Assembly (NCBI GenBank): GCA_016720075.1
Contig: JADJXW010000020.1
Coordinates: 372,001 to 436,000 of the forward strand
Direction of reading: 5' to 3'
From: Pseudomonadota bacterium
GTDB taxonomy: Bacteria; Pseudomonadota; Gammaproteobacteria; Steroidobacterales; Steroidobacteraceae
DNA: 64,000 nucleotides
Position numbers and translations under genes: made by a program. How positions within the stretch are numbered: position 1 is the first letter of the stretch; the number at the start of each line of letters is the position of its first letter. Positions 9,525 to 22,021 of the stretch are shown piece by piece. A model generated the notes under the pieces. That model saw nothing but the letters and a program-made list of their open reading frames with translations. It made no database searches and was not told where the DNA came from.

Positions 9525-9592
9525 GTTGAATGTCCCTCCTGAAGGGCCGGTTATTCCGACCTTGGAAGCGATGCTGCGCCCGCACCCATGAA

Positions 9593-10369
9593 TCAGGACT
9601 GAACGCTGCGTTTGGCCTCTTCCCACAGGCCGTCCCAGGCGGCCGGATCCAACCCTTCGAGCCGCAGGCCGCGCCGCGCGGCCACCGCTTCCATTCGGCG
9701 GAAACGATCCTCGAACCGCTGGTTCGCCCGTCGCAGCGCGGTTTCCGGGTCGACGCGCAGGTGCCGCGCCAGGCTGGTGACGGCCAGCAGCAGATCGCCC
9801 ACCTCCGCTTCGACGCGCTCGGCAGATTCCTGCGTGGCCGCATCGACCTCGGCCAGTTCCTCGAGCACCTTGGCGCGCGCGCCGTCCGCATCAGTCCAGT
9901 CGAAACCTACCGTGGCGGCCCGCTTGCCGAGCTTTGCGGCGCGCATCAGCGCGGGCAATGACAGCGGCACATCGTCGAGCACGCCGTGCGCGCCCCGGTC
10001 GCCGCGCTCGACGGCCTTGATCTGCTCCCACTGCGCGAAACCTGCCGTGTCGCCCGCGGCAAATACATGCGGATGCCTTCGCGTGAGCTTCTCCGCGATG
10101 CCGGCGGCGACGGCATCGAAGTCGTAGTCGCCCCGCTCCACGGCCAGCTGTGCATGGAACACCACCTGGAACAAGAGATCGCCCAGTTCATCGCGCACCG
10201 CATCCGGCGCTCCGGCTTCCAGCGCCGCCACCAGTTCGTGCGCCTCCTCGAGCGCATAGCGGGCCAGGCTGCGTCCATCCTGCGCCAGGTCCCACGCGCA
10301 ACCCGAAGCCGGATCGCGCAGGCGGCGCATCACTTCCAGCAGACGCCGCAGCCCGGGGAAATCGCTCAT
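9593..10369 (-). CDS. mazG: Nucleoside triphosphate pyrophosphohydrolase MazG
   Basis: Hydrolyses (d)NTPs to monophosphates and pyrophosphate; in E. coli it also lowers ppGpp during starvation. The 258-residue protein has the characteristic N-terminus LRDPASGCAWDLAQ and the metal-binding EEAHE/DELGD pair of the first all-alpha NTP-PPase domain, then a second divergent domain (LEELAEVDAA... EAEVGDLLLAV). It overlaps the preceding Nudix gene by ATGA (10366-10369), indicating coupled translation. Confidence 0.95.
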   Translation of the reverse strand: MSDFPGLRRLLEVMRRLRDPASGCAWDLAQDGRSLARYALEEAHELVAALEAGAPDAVRDELGDLLFQVVFHAQLAVERGDYDFDAVAAGIAEKLTRRHPHVFAAGDTAGFAQWEQIKAVERGDRGAHGVLDDVPLSLPALMRAAKLGKRAATVGFDWTDADGARAKVLEELAEVDAATQESAERVEAEVGDLLLAVTSLARHLRVDPETALRRANQRFEDRFRRMEAVAARRGLRLEGLDPAAWDGLWEEAKRSVQS

Positions 10370-11001
10370 TCGAGGCCCAGTTCGTACAACGCGAACAGCA
10401 TGCCGGCGGTGGCGCCCCAGATGAGGTGCGACCCGAAGGCCAGGTCCCGCACGTCGAACTCCTCGCCGCCGATGATGCGCCGTCCATGCACGTGATTGCG
10501 TACATCGAGCAGAGCAGTCACGGGCAGCATGAAGGCCTCCTGCACCTCGGTGCGGTCGGGACTGGGCGTGAACTGCGGCTCGATCAGCGCCACCACGGGC
10601 GTGATGCGAAAGCCCGTGAGCACGACCTGGTCGGGCAGGAAACCGGCAACGCGGGCCTGCGCGGCGTGCAGGCCGACTTCTTCACGCGCCTCGCGCAGCG
10701 CGGCCTCGGCCGGATCGCTGTCCTGCGCGTCGATGGCGCCACCGGGGAACGCAATCTGCCCCGCATGCTTGCGCAGATGGTCGGCCCGGACCGTGAGCAG
10801 GATGGCCGGCTCGCCGGCATGTTCCTGGATGCCGATCAGCACCGCCGCGGCGCGCGATTCACGCGGCATCATCGCGAGCAACCTTGCGTCGGTGCCCCGC
10901 CCCAGCCTCGCGCCGATGCGCGTGCGTCCGGGATCATGGTCGGGCTGCGTGCCGGCCAGCCGCTGCAGCAATCGATGCTGGAAGGCGCGCGCGTCCATCA
11001 T
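10366..11001 (-). CDS. Nudix hydrolase, CoA pyrophosphatase (NudL) type
   Basis: A 211-residue Nudix protein; relatives cleave CoA or acyl-CoA to phosphopantetheine and 3',5'-ADP. The Nudix box is visible around GGAIDAQDSDPAEAALREAREEVGL, preceded by the CoA-type motif LRKHAGQIAFPG. As sequenced, the frame is open from fumC straight through this gene, so a FumC-Nudix fusion of 679 residues would be made. Removing one G from the run of five at 11002-11006 restores a fumC TGA overlapping this gene's ATG, so I annotate a separate gene starting at 11001. Confidence 0.85.
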   Translation of the reverse strand: MMDARAFQHRLLQRLAGTQPDHDPGRTRIGARLGRGTDARLLAMMPRESRAAAVLIGIQEHAGEPAILLTVRADHLRKHAGQIAFPGGAIDAQDSDPAEAALREAREEVGLHAAQARVAGFLPDQVVLTGFRITPVVALIEPQFTPSPDRTEVQEAFMLPVTALLDVRNHVHGRRIIGGEEFDVRDLAFGSHLIWGATAGMLFALYELGLE

Positions 11002-12405
11002 CCCCCGCCCGATGTGCCCTCCTTTGATTCCACCCCGGGCCAGATCCGCCGGATCGAGCAGGCGCTTGAGCTCTTCGGGCGGCAGGTCGGTGTTCTTCGC
11101 CGCGACTTCCAGGATGGGCTTGCCCTCGGCATAGGCCTTCTTGGCGATCGCCGCGCCCTTTTCGTAGCCGATGACCGGATTGAGCGCGGTGACCAGGATG
11201 GGATTGCGGTCCAGTGCATCCTTCAGCCGCGATTCGTTCACCGTGAAGCCGGCCACGGCCTTGTCGGCCAGCACCCGTGACACATTGGCAAGCAGCCGCA
11301 GGCTCTCGATGAGCTTGTAGCCGATCAGCGGCAGCATCACGTTGAGCTGGAAATTGCCCGACTGGCCGGCTACCGCGATGGTGACATCGTTGCCCATCAC
11401 CTCCGCCGCCACCATGGCCGTGGCCTCCGGGATCACCGGGTTGACCTTGCCCGGCATGATGCTGCTGCCCGGCTGCAGCGCCGGCAGCGCGATCTCGCCC
11501 AGGCCCGCCAGCGGACCGCTGTTCATCCAGCGCAGGTCGTTGGCGATCTTCATGAGTCCCACGGCCAGCGTGCGCAGATGCCCGGAAAGTTCAACCGCCG
11601 TGTCCTGCGTGGCGATGCCTTCGAACAGGCTGACGTTGGGACGAAACGCGAGGCCGGTGGCCTTCGACAGTTCCGCGCAGAAGCGCGCGCTGAAATCCGG
11701 GTGCGCGTTGATGCCGGTACCCACCGCGGTGCCGCCCTGCGCCAGCTGCAGCAACCTGGCTTCCACCGCGACGATGCGCTCCATGCCCTTTTCCACCTGC
11801 GTACGCCAGGCGGCCAGCTCCTGGCCGAAGGTCACCGGCATCGCATCCATCAGATGGGTGCGGCCGGTCTTCACGATGGCGCCGATCTCGGCTTCCTTCG
11901 TGCGCAGCGCGCCGGCCAGGTGCGTGAGCGACGGCTGCAGCGATTCGCGCCACAGCAGCGCGGCGCTGACGTGGATCGCCGTCGGGATCACGTCGTTGCT
12001 GCTCTGGCTCATGTTCACTTCGTCGTTGGCATGCACCGGCTTGCCCATGCGCCGCGAGGCCAGCAGCGAGATGACCTCGTTGGCATTCATGTTGGTGCTG
12101 GTGCCGGAGCCGGTCTGGAACACGTCGATGGGGAACTGCGCATCGTGGCTGCCCTCGGCAACCTCGGCGGCGGCCGCGGCGATGGCCTCGGCCACCTTCG
12201 CGTCGAGCAGTCCCAGCGATGCATTGGCCCGCGCGGCAGCTGCCTTGATCAGCGCGACGGCGCGGATGAAGGCGCGCGGCATCGGGCGGCCGCTGATCGG
12301 AAAGTTCTGTACCGCGCGCTGCGTCTGCGCTGCCCACAGGGCATCGGCGGGCACCTGCAGCTCACCCATGCTGTCGCGTTCGGTCCGGAAAGATGGCGTG
12401 GTCAT
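10998..12405 (-). CDS. fumC: Class II fumarate hydratase (C-terminal frame joined to Nudix gene)
   Basis: Iron-independent fumarase of the TCA cycle (fumarate to L-malate). Visible are the catalytic-His segment KTGRTHLMDAMPVTFGQE, the superfamily signature GSSIMPGKVNPV and the activation segment GSGTSTNMNANEV. The start MTTPSFRTERDSMGELQVPA at ATG 12403-12405 is canonical. The natural C-terminus appears to be near RGGIKGG, but no stop follows in the given sequence; a one-base G excess at 11002-11006 would explain this and would give 468 residues, the normal length. It is divergent from purB with 57 bp between the starts. Confidence 0.93.
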
Positions 12406-12462
12406 GCGATCCTCGAAAGTCGTTATTATCGCGATCCTAACATTCGCGCCGCCGGACCCGCC

Positions 12463-13848
12463 ATGGACGCCAGCCTTTCCGCCCTTTCCCCCGTCGACGG
12501 CCGCTACCGGGCCGCCACCGAGGGGTTGGCGCAGCTGCTGTCCGAAGCCGGTCTCACCCGCGAGCGCGTGCGCGTCGAAGCGCTGTGGCTGCAGGAACTG
12601 GCAGAAACCCTGCCCACTCCGGCCGCGCGGGAAATGTCCTCCGCCGTGAAGCGCCGCCTGGAAGCGCTGGCCGCCGATCCGGGCGAAACCTGCGCCGTCT
12701 CGGTGAAGAACATCGAACGGCGGATCAACCACGACGTGAAGGCGGTCGAGTACTTCGTCCGCGACGAACTGAAGGCCGCAGGCGCCACGCCCGCGCAGCT
12801 CGAGCTGGTGCACTTCGGCTGCACCTCCGAGGACATCAACAACATCAGCTATGCGCGACTGCTGGCGCGCGCGCGCGCCACCCAGCTGCTGCCCGCGGTC
12901 GATGCGCTGCTGGCCGTGCTGGCCGCATTCGCGCGCGACCATGCCGGACTGCCGATGCTGTCGCGCACGCACGGGCAGACGGCCTCGCCCACCACTCTCG
13001 GCAAGGAGTTCGCCAACATCCACGCGCGGCTCGCGCGCGCGCGCCGGCGGCTGGAGCGCGTCGAGATCCTCGGCAAATGGAATGGCGCGGTCGGCAACTT
13101 CAACGCGCATGTGGCCGCCTTTTCCGAGGTCGACTGGCCGCAGGTCTCGGAGCGCTTCGTCACGCGCTGCGAGCTCACGTGGAATCCGCTGACCACGCAG
13201 ATCGAGCCGCACGACTGGATCGGCGAATACTGCGATGCCGTGGCCGCCATCAATGTCATCGGCATCGACATGTGCCGCGACATCTGGGGCTACATCTCGC
13301 TGGGTTTCCTGCGCCAGCGGCCGGTCGAGGGCGAGGTGGGATCCTCCACCATGCCCCACAAGGTCAACCCCATCGACTTCGAGAATGCCGAGGGCAACCT
13401 GGGCGTTGCCAACGCGCTGCTGCGGCATTTCTCCGAGAAGCTGCCCGTGTCGCGCTGGCAGCGCGACCTCACCGACTCCACCGTGCTGCGCAACGTCGGC
13501 GTGGCGCTGGGCCATTGCCTCATCGCCTGGCGCGCTGCGCTGCGCGGCCTGGGCAAGATCGCCCCCGACCCGGTGCGACTGGCGCGCGACCTGGACGAGG
13601 CCTGGGAAGTGCTGGCCGAGCCGGTGCAGACCGTATTGCGCGCCGCCGGCGTGCCCGATGGCTACGAGCTGCTCAAGGCTCAGTCGCGCGGCAAGCCGCT
13701 GACGCGTGAATCACTCGCGGCGCTGATCGGCACGCTGCCGCTGCCGGAACCCGAGCGCCAGCGCCTGCTGGCGCTGACGCCCGCGGGGTACGTCGGCCTT
13801 GCCCAGCGCCTGGCGGGCCTGGCGACCCCCTCCGGCGACAAGACATAA
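12463..13848 (+). CDS. purB: Adenylosuccinate lyase
   Basis: Catalyses two steps of purine synthesis: SAICAR to AICAR and adenylosuccinate to AMP. The 461-residue protein shows the opening LSALSPVDGRY, catalytic segments TSEDINN and SRTHGQTASPTTLGKE, and the flexible signature loop GSSTMPHKVNPIDFENAEGN, the long E. coli-like form. The ATG at 12463 lies 57 bp from the divergent fumC start. Both genes belong to the aspartase/fumarase superfamily but read in opposite directions. Confidence 0.97.
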   Translation: MDASLSALSPVDGRYRAATEGLAQLLSEAGLTRERVRVEALWLQELAETLPTPAAREMSSAVKRRLEALAADPGETCAVSVKNIERRINHDVKAVEYFVRDELKAAGATPAQLELVHFGCTSEDINNISYARLLARARATQLLPAVDALLAVLAAFARDHAGLPMLSRTHGQTASPTTLGKEFANIHARLARARRRLERVEILGKWNGAVGNFNAHVAAFSEVDWPQVSERFVTRCELTWNPLTTQIEPHDWIGEYCDAVAAINVIGIDMCRDIWGYISLGFLRQRPVEGEVGSSTMPHKVNPIDFENAEGNLGVANALLRHFSEKLPVSRWQRDLTDSTVLRNVGVALGHCLIAWRAALRGLGKIAPDPVRLARDLDEAWEVLAEPVQTVLRAAGVPDGYELLKAQSRGKPLTRESLAALIGTLPLPEPERQRLLALTPAGYVGLAQRLAGLATPSGDKT

Positions 13849-13960
13849 CCCGGGTTTTTTTGAGACGCGCGGCCCAGTTTCAGCCGCGCCACCCCCAGTT
13901 CAGGGGGAAGCGTGAACTCGCCCACAATTGCCGCGGGCCGCCCGTTCCTAATATCGGGCC

Positions 13961-14513
13961 ATGGGCGGTCCCCAATACTTCTTCGCAGGCACGGTCGCAG
14001 GCAACCAGGCACCCGTTTCGGTGCTAGGCCGCGGTGGCGCGCGCCCGATGGACGCGCCCGAGCCGCTGCAGGTGCTCAGCACGCTGGAAGACGTGCGAGC
14101 CGCTTCCCGCCGGGCTGTCTCCGGCGCCGAGCGACTGATTTCCGATCTTCACCCTCGACCTGGAACCGCAGGTCTACGAGCAGCCGGCCTTCCTCGACCT
14201 GGTGAAGCGCTTCCTGCTCAGCCACAGTTTCGCCAAGGTGCGGCTGCTGACGCAGCGGGCCGTTCCGTACACCTCGCCGCACAAGCTGGCCGCCATGCGC
14301 CGCCGGTTGTCCGGACACATCGAGATCCGGACGCTGAATCCCAAGTTTGCCGCGCGCACCAGCGGCATGCTGATCGCCGACGCCCGCGCCATCGTGTATC
14401 GGGCGCAGGTGGGCAGCTGGGATGGCGTCGCAGGTTACAACCAGCCGCCCATCGCGCGGCTGTACCTGCAGGAATTCGACGAGATGTGGATCGCCAGCGT
14501 TCCGAAGTACTGA
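13961..14513 (+). CDS. Conserved hypothetical protein, frameshifted (DUF7931-like)
   Basis: Two overlapping frames together read as one protein of about 183 residues. The first frame (from ATG 13961, or possibly 14048) supplies LSTLEDVRAASRRAVSGAERLIS; then one extra base near 14144 forces a shift to IFTLDLEPQVYEQPAFLDLV, and the second frame continues to YLQEFDEMWIASVPKY at 14513. The composite resembles small gammaproteobacterial proteins with a phospholipase-D-like fold (DUF7931 by memory, low certainty). No catalytic HKD motif is visible. It sits between purB and nudJ on the same strand. The shift may be a sequencing error or a real mutation. Confidence 0.6.
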
Positions 14514-14528
14514 GCGCGGCGCTTAACC

Positions 14529-14534
14529 TATACT
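14529..14534 (+). promoter_or_regulatory. Probable -10 element of a near-leaderless nudJ-mnmA transcript
   Basis: TATACT ends 7 nt before the nudJ ATG at 14542, so transcription would begin at or within a base or two of the start codon. No good -35 hexamer is visible at the usual spacing, and no Shine-Dalgarno precedes the ATG. Confidence 0.45.
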
Positions 14535-14541
14535 CGCGCCC

Positions 14542-15012
14542 ATGACCTGGCGCCCCGACCTGACGGTTGCTGCCATCGTGCAGCGTGACGATCGCTTCCT
14601 GATCGTCGAAGAACGCATCCGCGGACGCCTGGTCTTCAACCAGCCTGCCGGCCATGTCGAGGAAGGCGAATCCCTCCTCGATGCGGTGGTCCGCGAAACG
14701 CTGGAAGAAACCGCCTGGCATTTCCAGCCGCGGCACCTGCTGGGCCTTTACCAGTGGCGCAATGCCGAGAACGGACGCAGCTTCCTGCGCGTGGCCATCG
14801 CCGGCGAGGTCAGCACGCACGAGCCTCAGCGGGCCCTCGACCACGGCATCGTCGCCACCCACTGGCTCTCGCGCGAGCAGCTGCTGGCACAGCCGTCAAG
14901 GCTGCGCAGCCCGCTGGTGCTGGCCTGCATCGAGGACCACCTGGCCGGACGCCGGCACGATCTTTCTGCGCTCTCGTTCCTGGCCTCCGCGGCCGTCGCG
15001 CGCAGCGCCTGA
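14542..15012 (+). CDS. nudJ: Nudix phosphatase NudJ
   Basis: Small Nudix hydrolase; E. coli NudJ releases phosphate from HMP-PP, thiamine pyrophosphate and NTPs. The 156-residue product contains a complete Nudix box (GHVEEGESLLDAVVRETLEET, about residues 37-58) shortly after a typical first strand (LTVAAIVQRDDRFLIVEE). The stop overlaps the mnmA start as TGATG at 15010-15014. The nudJ-mnmA pairing matches E. coli and strengthens the name. Confidence 0.9.
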   Translation: MTWRPDLTVAAIVQRDDRFLIVEERIRGRLVFNQPAGHVEEGESLLDAVVRETLEETAWHFQPRHLLGLYQWRNAENGRSFLRVAIAGEVSTHEPQRALDHGIVATHWLSREQLLAQPSRLRSPLVLACIEDHLAGRRHDLSALSFLASAAVARSA

Positions 15013-16088
15013 TGCGCGTCATCGTCGCGATGTCCGGCGGCGTCGATTCGGCCGTCGCCGCGCTGCTGCTGCTGCGCCAGGGACACGAGGTGCAGGGACT
15101 CTTCATGCACAACTGGGACGAGGACGACCAGGGCTACTGCACGTCGGCCGAGGACTTCCAGGATGCGCGGCGGGTGGCCGCGGAACTTCGAATTCCGCTG
15201 CATCGAGTGGACCTGTCGCGCGAGTATCGCGACCGGGTGTTCGCGGAATTCCTCGAGGCCTACCGTGCCGGCCTCACGCCCAACCCCGACGTGCTGTGCA
15301 ATCGCGAGATCAAGTTCGGCGACTGCCTGCGGCACGCGCAGCGCCTGGGCGGCACGCACCTGGCCACCGGGCACTACGCGCGGATTCTTCCCGGGCACGA
15401 CGGTCCAGAGCTCCACAAGGGCGTTGATATCGAAAAGGACCAGTCCTATTTCCTGCACGCGGTGGCGCGCGAGAGATTTGCCGCGGCACTGATGCCGCTG
15501 GGTGAATTGCACAAGCCCGAAGTACGACGGCTGGCGCGCGAGGCCGGCCTGCCCGTGGCCGACAAGCGCGACAGCACCGGCATCTGCTTCATCGGCGAGC
15601 GGCCGTTCCGGGCGTTCCTGGCGCAATACATCGGGCACACGCCGGGCCCGATCCGGACCGAAAGCGGCGAGGAGATCGGCACCCATGTCGGGCTGCCCTT
15701 CTACACGCTGGGACAGCGCGGCGGCATCGGCATTGGCGGCCTGGCCGGATCCAGCGGAGATCCCTGGTACGTGGTGGGCAAGGACACCGGACGCAATGTG
15801 CTGGTCGTGGCGCAGGGCGAGAATCATCCCGCGCTGTTCACCACCCATCTCACCGCACGGCAGCCGAACTGGTTGTGCGCGCCATCCGAGGCGCTGGGCG
15901 ATGGCATCACGGTGCGGCTGCGATACCGCCAGCAGGACCAACCCGCCCGGGTCACGATGCTCGCGGACGGCGACCTCGCCATCACGCCGCAGTCGCCGCA
16001 GCGGGCGGTGACGCCGGGGCAGTCGGCTGTGCTCTACCGCGCATCGCGGTGCCTTGGCGGGGGAGTGATAACCCGAACCGGGCTATAA
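15012..16088 (+). CDS. mnmA: tRNA-specific 2-thiouridylase MnmA
   Basis: Installs sulfur at C2 of wobble uridine 34 in tRNA-Lys, -Glu and -Gln, receiving persulfide from the TusBCD-E relay. The 358-residue protein has the PP-loop SGGVDS (8-13), the catalytic Cys96 in NPDVLCNREIKF and the persulfide Cys192 in GICFIGERPF, equivalent to E. coli C102 and C199. The adenylating N-terminus and C-terminal beta domain are complete. Its ATG overlaps the nudJ stop, indicating translational coupling. Confidence 0.97.
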   Translation: MRVIVAMSGGVDSAVAALLLLRQGHEVQGLFMHNWDEDDQGYCTSAEDFQDARRVAAELRIPLHRVDLSREYRDRVFAEFLEAYRAGLTPNPDVLCNREIKFGDCLRHAQRLGGTHLATGHYARILPGHDGPELHKGVDIEKDQSYFLHAVARERFAAALMPLGELHKPEVRRLAREAGLPVADKRDSTGICFIGERPFRAFLAQYIGHTPGPIRTESGEEIGTHVGLPFYTLGQRGGIGIGGLAGSSGDPWYVVGKDTGRNVLVVAQGENHPALFTTHLTARQPNWLCAPSEALGDGITVRLRYRQQDQPARVTMLADGDLAITPQSPQRAVTPGQSAVLYRASRCLGGGVITRTGL

Positions 16089-16089
16089 T
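16084..16089 (+). promoter_or_regulatory. Probable -10 element for acnA
   Basis: A perfect TATAAT overlaps the mnmA stop codon (TAA 16086-16088) and lies 24 nt before the acnA ATG. A GGAGG ribosome site sits 5 nt before that ATG. A convincing -35 hexamer is not visible at 16-18 nt spacing. Confidence 0.5.
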
Positions 16090-16113
16090 CGCAGGCTTGT
16101 TTCCGGAGGACGT

Positions 16114-18808
<2,695 letters not shown>

Positions 18809-18832
18809 AGGCCGCCGGAAGGGGAACCGTTC

Positions 18833-19513
18833 GTGGAAGATCCCGCCGGCCGAAGCGCGCCGCCGCGCCGGCTGGCGGTGTTCGACCTCGATGGCACGCT
18901 GACGCGCGCGGATTCCTTCGGTCCGTTCGTTCTGGGGCTGCTGCGTCGCCACCCGGCGCGGCTGCTGCGCCTGCCCCTGCTGCTGTTTCCGGCGCTGGGC
19001 TACCTGCTGCGTTTCCTGGGCCGCGGTGAACTGAAGGCAGCCATACTGCGGCAGCTGTTTGGCGGGCTGCCGTGCGCGGCGGTCGAGGCGTTCGCCGCCA
19101 CGTATTCCCGGCTCGTTGTCGAGCAACGGATGTTCGATGCAGGCGTCACGACGCTTCGCTCCCACATCGCCTCGGGGGACCATGTCGTGCTGCTGTCAGC
19201 CAGTCCCGACCTCTACGTGCCCCACATTGGCGCGCTGCTGGGGGTGCATGAAACCCATTGCACGCGCATCCGCTGGAACGGCGATCGGCTCGACGGGCAC
19301 CTGGAGGGGCTGAACCGCCGCGACGCCGAGAAACTGCGGGTGATCGAACAGCTGCGGGCGGCCCATCCGGGCCTGCCCGTCATCGCCTACGGCAACAGCT
19401 CGCCCGACCTGGTGCACATGCGCCAGTGCGAAGAGGCCGTATACGTCAACGCCGACCCGGCGCTGGCGCAGAGCCTCACGGCTGCCGGCTTGCGCTGCGT
19501 GCAGTGGCGCTGA
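18833..19513 (+). CDS. HAD-superfamily subfamily IB phosphatase (SerB-like)
   Basis: A 226-residue haloacid-dehalogenase-fold hydrolase. Motif I is FDLDGTLT (nucleophile Asp19), motif II the Ser of LLSASPDLYV, and the metal-binding motif is YGNSSPDLVHM, with Asn in place of the usual first Asp of GDSxxD. A long hydrophobic cap region (LLRLPLLLFPALGYLLRFL, about 45-63) is typical of IB-type lysophosphatidate/phosphoserine phosphatase-like members. The start is GTG 18833 with GGGGA upstream. It follows acnA by 24 nt. The substrate is not determinable. Confidence 0.82.
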   Translation: MEDPAGRSAPPRRLAVFDLDGTLTRADSFGPFVLGLLRRHPARLLRLPLLLFPALGYLLRFLGRGELKAAILRQLFGGLPCAAVEAFAATYSRLVVEQRMFDAGVTTLRSHIASGDHVVLLSASPDLYVPHIGALLGVHETHCTRIRWNGDRLDGHLEGLNRRDAEKLRVIEQLRAAHPGLPVIAYGNSSPDLVHMRQCEEAVYVNADPALAQSLTAAGLRCVQWR

Positions 19514-19553
19514 TTGGCCCTCAAGCCCAAGGCTGCGTAACATCGGGCGGGCC

Positions 19554-19585
19554 GGGAGCGTAGTACTCCCAGCAAGGAGTACCGC

Positions 19586-19588
<3 letters not shown>
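19554..19588 (+). promoter_or_regulatory. Hairpin sequestering the msrP ribosome-binding site, with a competing hairpin
   Basis: GTACTCC (19563-19569) and GGAGTAC (19576-19582) form a perfect 7-bp stem with a 6-nt loop that buries the Shine-Dalgarno GGAG 7 nt before the msrP ATG. A mutually exclusive upstream hairpin, GGGAG (19554-19558) with CTCCC (19566-19570), would free it. The pairing is seen in sequence; a regulatory role is inference. Confidence 0.5.
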
Positions 19589-20554
<966 letters not shown>

Positions 20555-20559
20555 CGCGC

Positions 20560-21213
20560 GTGCTGAACGTCACGGCCCTTTACCGCTTCGGCATCAAGCC
20601 CATCGTTTTCGCCGCCTGCGCCGCGCCGGCGGCGCTGATGACGCTGGGCATTCTGGCCGCGGTCGGCAAGATCCCGTCGAGCCCGATGGACCTGGGCGCG
20701 GACCCCGTGGACCGACTGCTGCATGCCTGCGGCATCCCCGCGCTGAACATGCTGCTGATCACGCTGCTGGTCACGCCCGCGCGGATGCTAACGGGCTGGA
20801 GCCACCTGCTGCGACTGCGCCGCATGCTGGGATTGTTCGCGGCCTTCTATGCGCTGGCGCACTTCGTGGTCTACGCCTGGCTCGACCAGGGGCTCGACCT
20901 TGCCGCCGTGGGCGCCGACATCATCAAGCGGCCCTACATCACCATCGGCATGCTGGCGCTGCTGCTGCTGGTGCCACTGGCCATCACCTCGACCAACCGC
21001 ATGATGCGCAGGCTCGGGCGCCGCTGGCAGAAGCTACACAAGCTGGTGTACCTGGTCGTGCTGCTGGGCGTGTGGCACTACTGGTGGCAGGTGAAGAAGG
21101 ACATCCGCGAGCCGCTGCTCTACTTCGCCATCTTCGGCGTGCTGATGGCCTTCAGGGCGTACCGGGCATTCAGAGTGAAGTCCGCGCCTGCCACAGCTCC
21201 GGAAAGAACCTGA
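20560..21213 (+). CDS. msrQ: Heme-binding membrane subunit MsrQ
   Basis: Six-helix b-type cytochrome that passes quinol or flavin electrons to MsrP. The 217-residue product has the family's spaced His residues (DRLLHACGIPA, ALAHFVVY, WQKLHKLVY, GVWHYWW) and ferric-reductase-like transmembrane architecture. I chose GTG 20560, 5 nt after the msrP stop, as the only reasonable start. Its last 44 bases overlap the 3' end of the convergent kynA. Confidence 0.93.
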   Translation: MLNVTALYRFGIKPIVFAACAAPAALMTLGILAAVGKIPSSPMDLGADPVDRLLHACGIPALNMLLITLLVTPARMLTGWSHLLRLRRMLGLFAAFYALAHFVVYAWLDQGLDLAAVGADIIKRPYITIGMLALLLLVPLAITSTNRMMRRLGRRWQKLHKLVYLVVLLGVWHYWWQVKKDIREPLLYFAIFGVLMAFRAYRAFRVKSAPATAPERT

Positions 21214-22021
21214 GTTCCAGCGCCTTGGCGAGGTAGGACACGCCGCTGGTGCCGCCCGTGCCGGGCTTGTGGCCGATGATCCTCTCCACTGTCTTCATGT
21301 GCTGGAAGCGCCACAACTGGAAGCGGTGGTCGAGATCCACCAGCCCTTCGGCCAGCTCGTAGAGATCCCAGTCCTTGTCGGCGTTGTGATAGACGCCCAG
21401 CCACGCGCCGGTCACCGCCTTGCTGGCAACCCAGGGCTGGGAGAAATCCCGGTCCAGCAGTTCCTGCGGCACGCCGTATCCACGCCGGCTCAGCAGGCGC
21501 AGCACTTCGTCGTAGAGGCTGGGGGCCAGCAGCGCGCGCTTCAGCCGCGCGTAATCCTCGGGATTGCGCTGGTGCACGCGGATCATGTCGGCGTTCTTGT
21601 TGCCGAGGCCGAACTCCATCAGCCGGTACTGCACCGACTGGAAACCCGACGAGCGCCCGAGCTGGTTACGGAACAGCGTGTAGTCCGAGGGCGTCATCGT
21701 GGCCATGATTTCCCAGGCACCAAACAACTGAGACTGAACCTTAGATATACGCTGCAAGGCCTTGAATGATGGATCTAAATCATCCTTTATCACGCAGCGC
21801 TGCACGAACTCCAGTTCGTGCAGGAAGAGCCTGATCCAAAGCTCAGACACCTGGTGCACGATGATGAACATCATCTCGTCGTGCTCGCCGGACAGCGGCT
21901 GCTGCGCCGAGAGCACCCGCTCCAGATGCAGGTACTCGCCGTAGGACTGGGAGCTGCCCAGATCCCAGTGCACGCCCTCACCCGTGAGGTCTACCCGTCC
22001 CTTGCCTTCACCTTCGTTCAT
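21170..22021 (-). CDS. kynA: Tryptophan 2,3-dioxygenase
   Basis: Heme dioxygenase opening the indole ring of L-tryptophan to N-formylkynurenine, the first step of the kynurenine pathway. The 283-residue protein shows SYGEYLHLERVL with the distal-His region, HDEMMFIIVHQVSELW, the substrate-loop HKPGTGGTSGVSYL, and the C-terminal FFPELWQART. The ATG at 22019-22021 overlaps the upstream metallopeptidase stop by ATGA. No kynB or kynU lies nearby in the window. Confidence 0.95.
   Translation of the reverse strand: MNEGEGKGRVDLTGEGVHWDLGSSQSYGEYLHLERVLSAQQPLSGEHDEMMFIIVHQVSELWIRLFLHELEFVQRCVIKDDLDPSFKALQRISKVQSQLFGAWEIMATMTPSDYTLFRNQLGRSSGFQSVQYRLMEFGLGNKNADMIRVHQRNPEDYARLKRALLAPSLYDEVLRLLSRRGYGVPQELLDRDFSQPWVASKAVTGAWLGVYHNADKDWDLYELAEGLVDLDHRFQLWRFQHMKTVERIIGHKPGTGGTSGVSYLAKALELRFFPELWQARTSL

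Noticed and set aside
12406..13515. Long minus-strand extension upstream of fumC
   Set aside because: It is purB read backwards; fumC has a canonical ATG at 12405.
13849..13872. T-run after purB as an intrinsic terminator
   Set aside because: Seven T follow CCCGGG, but there is no stem with a proper loop before them.
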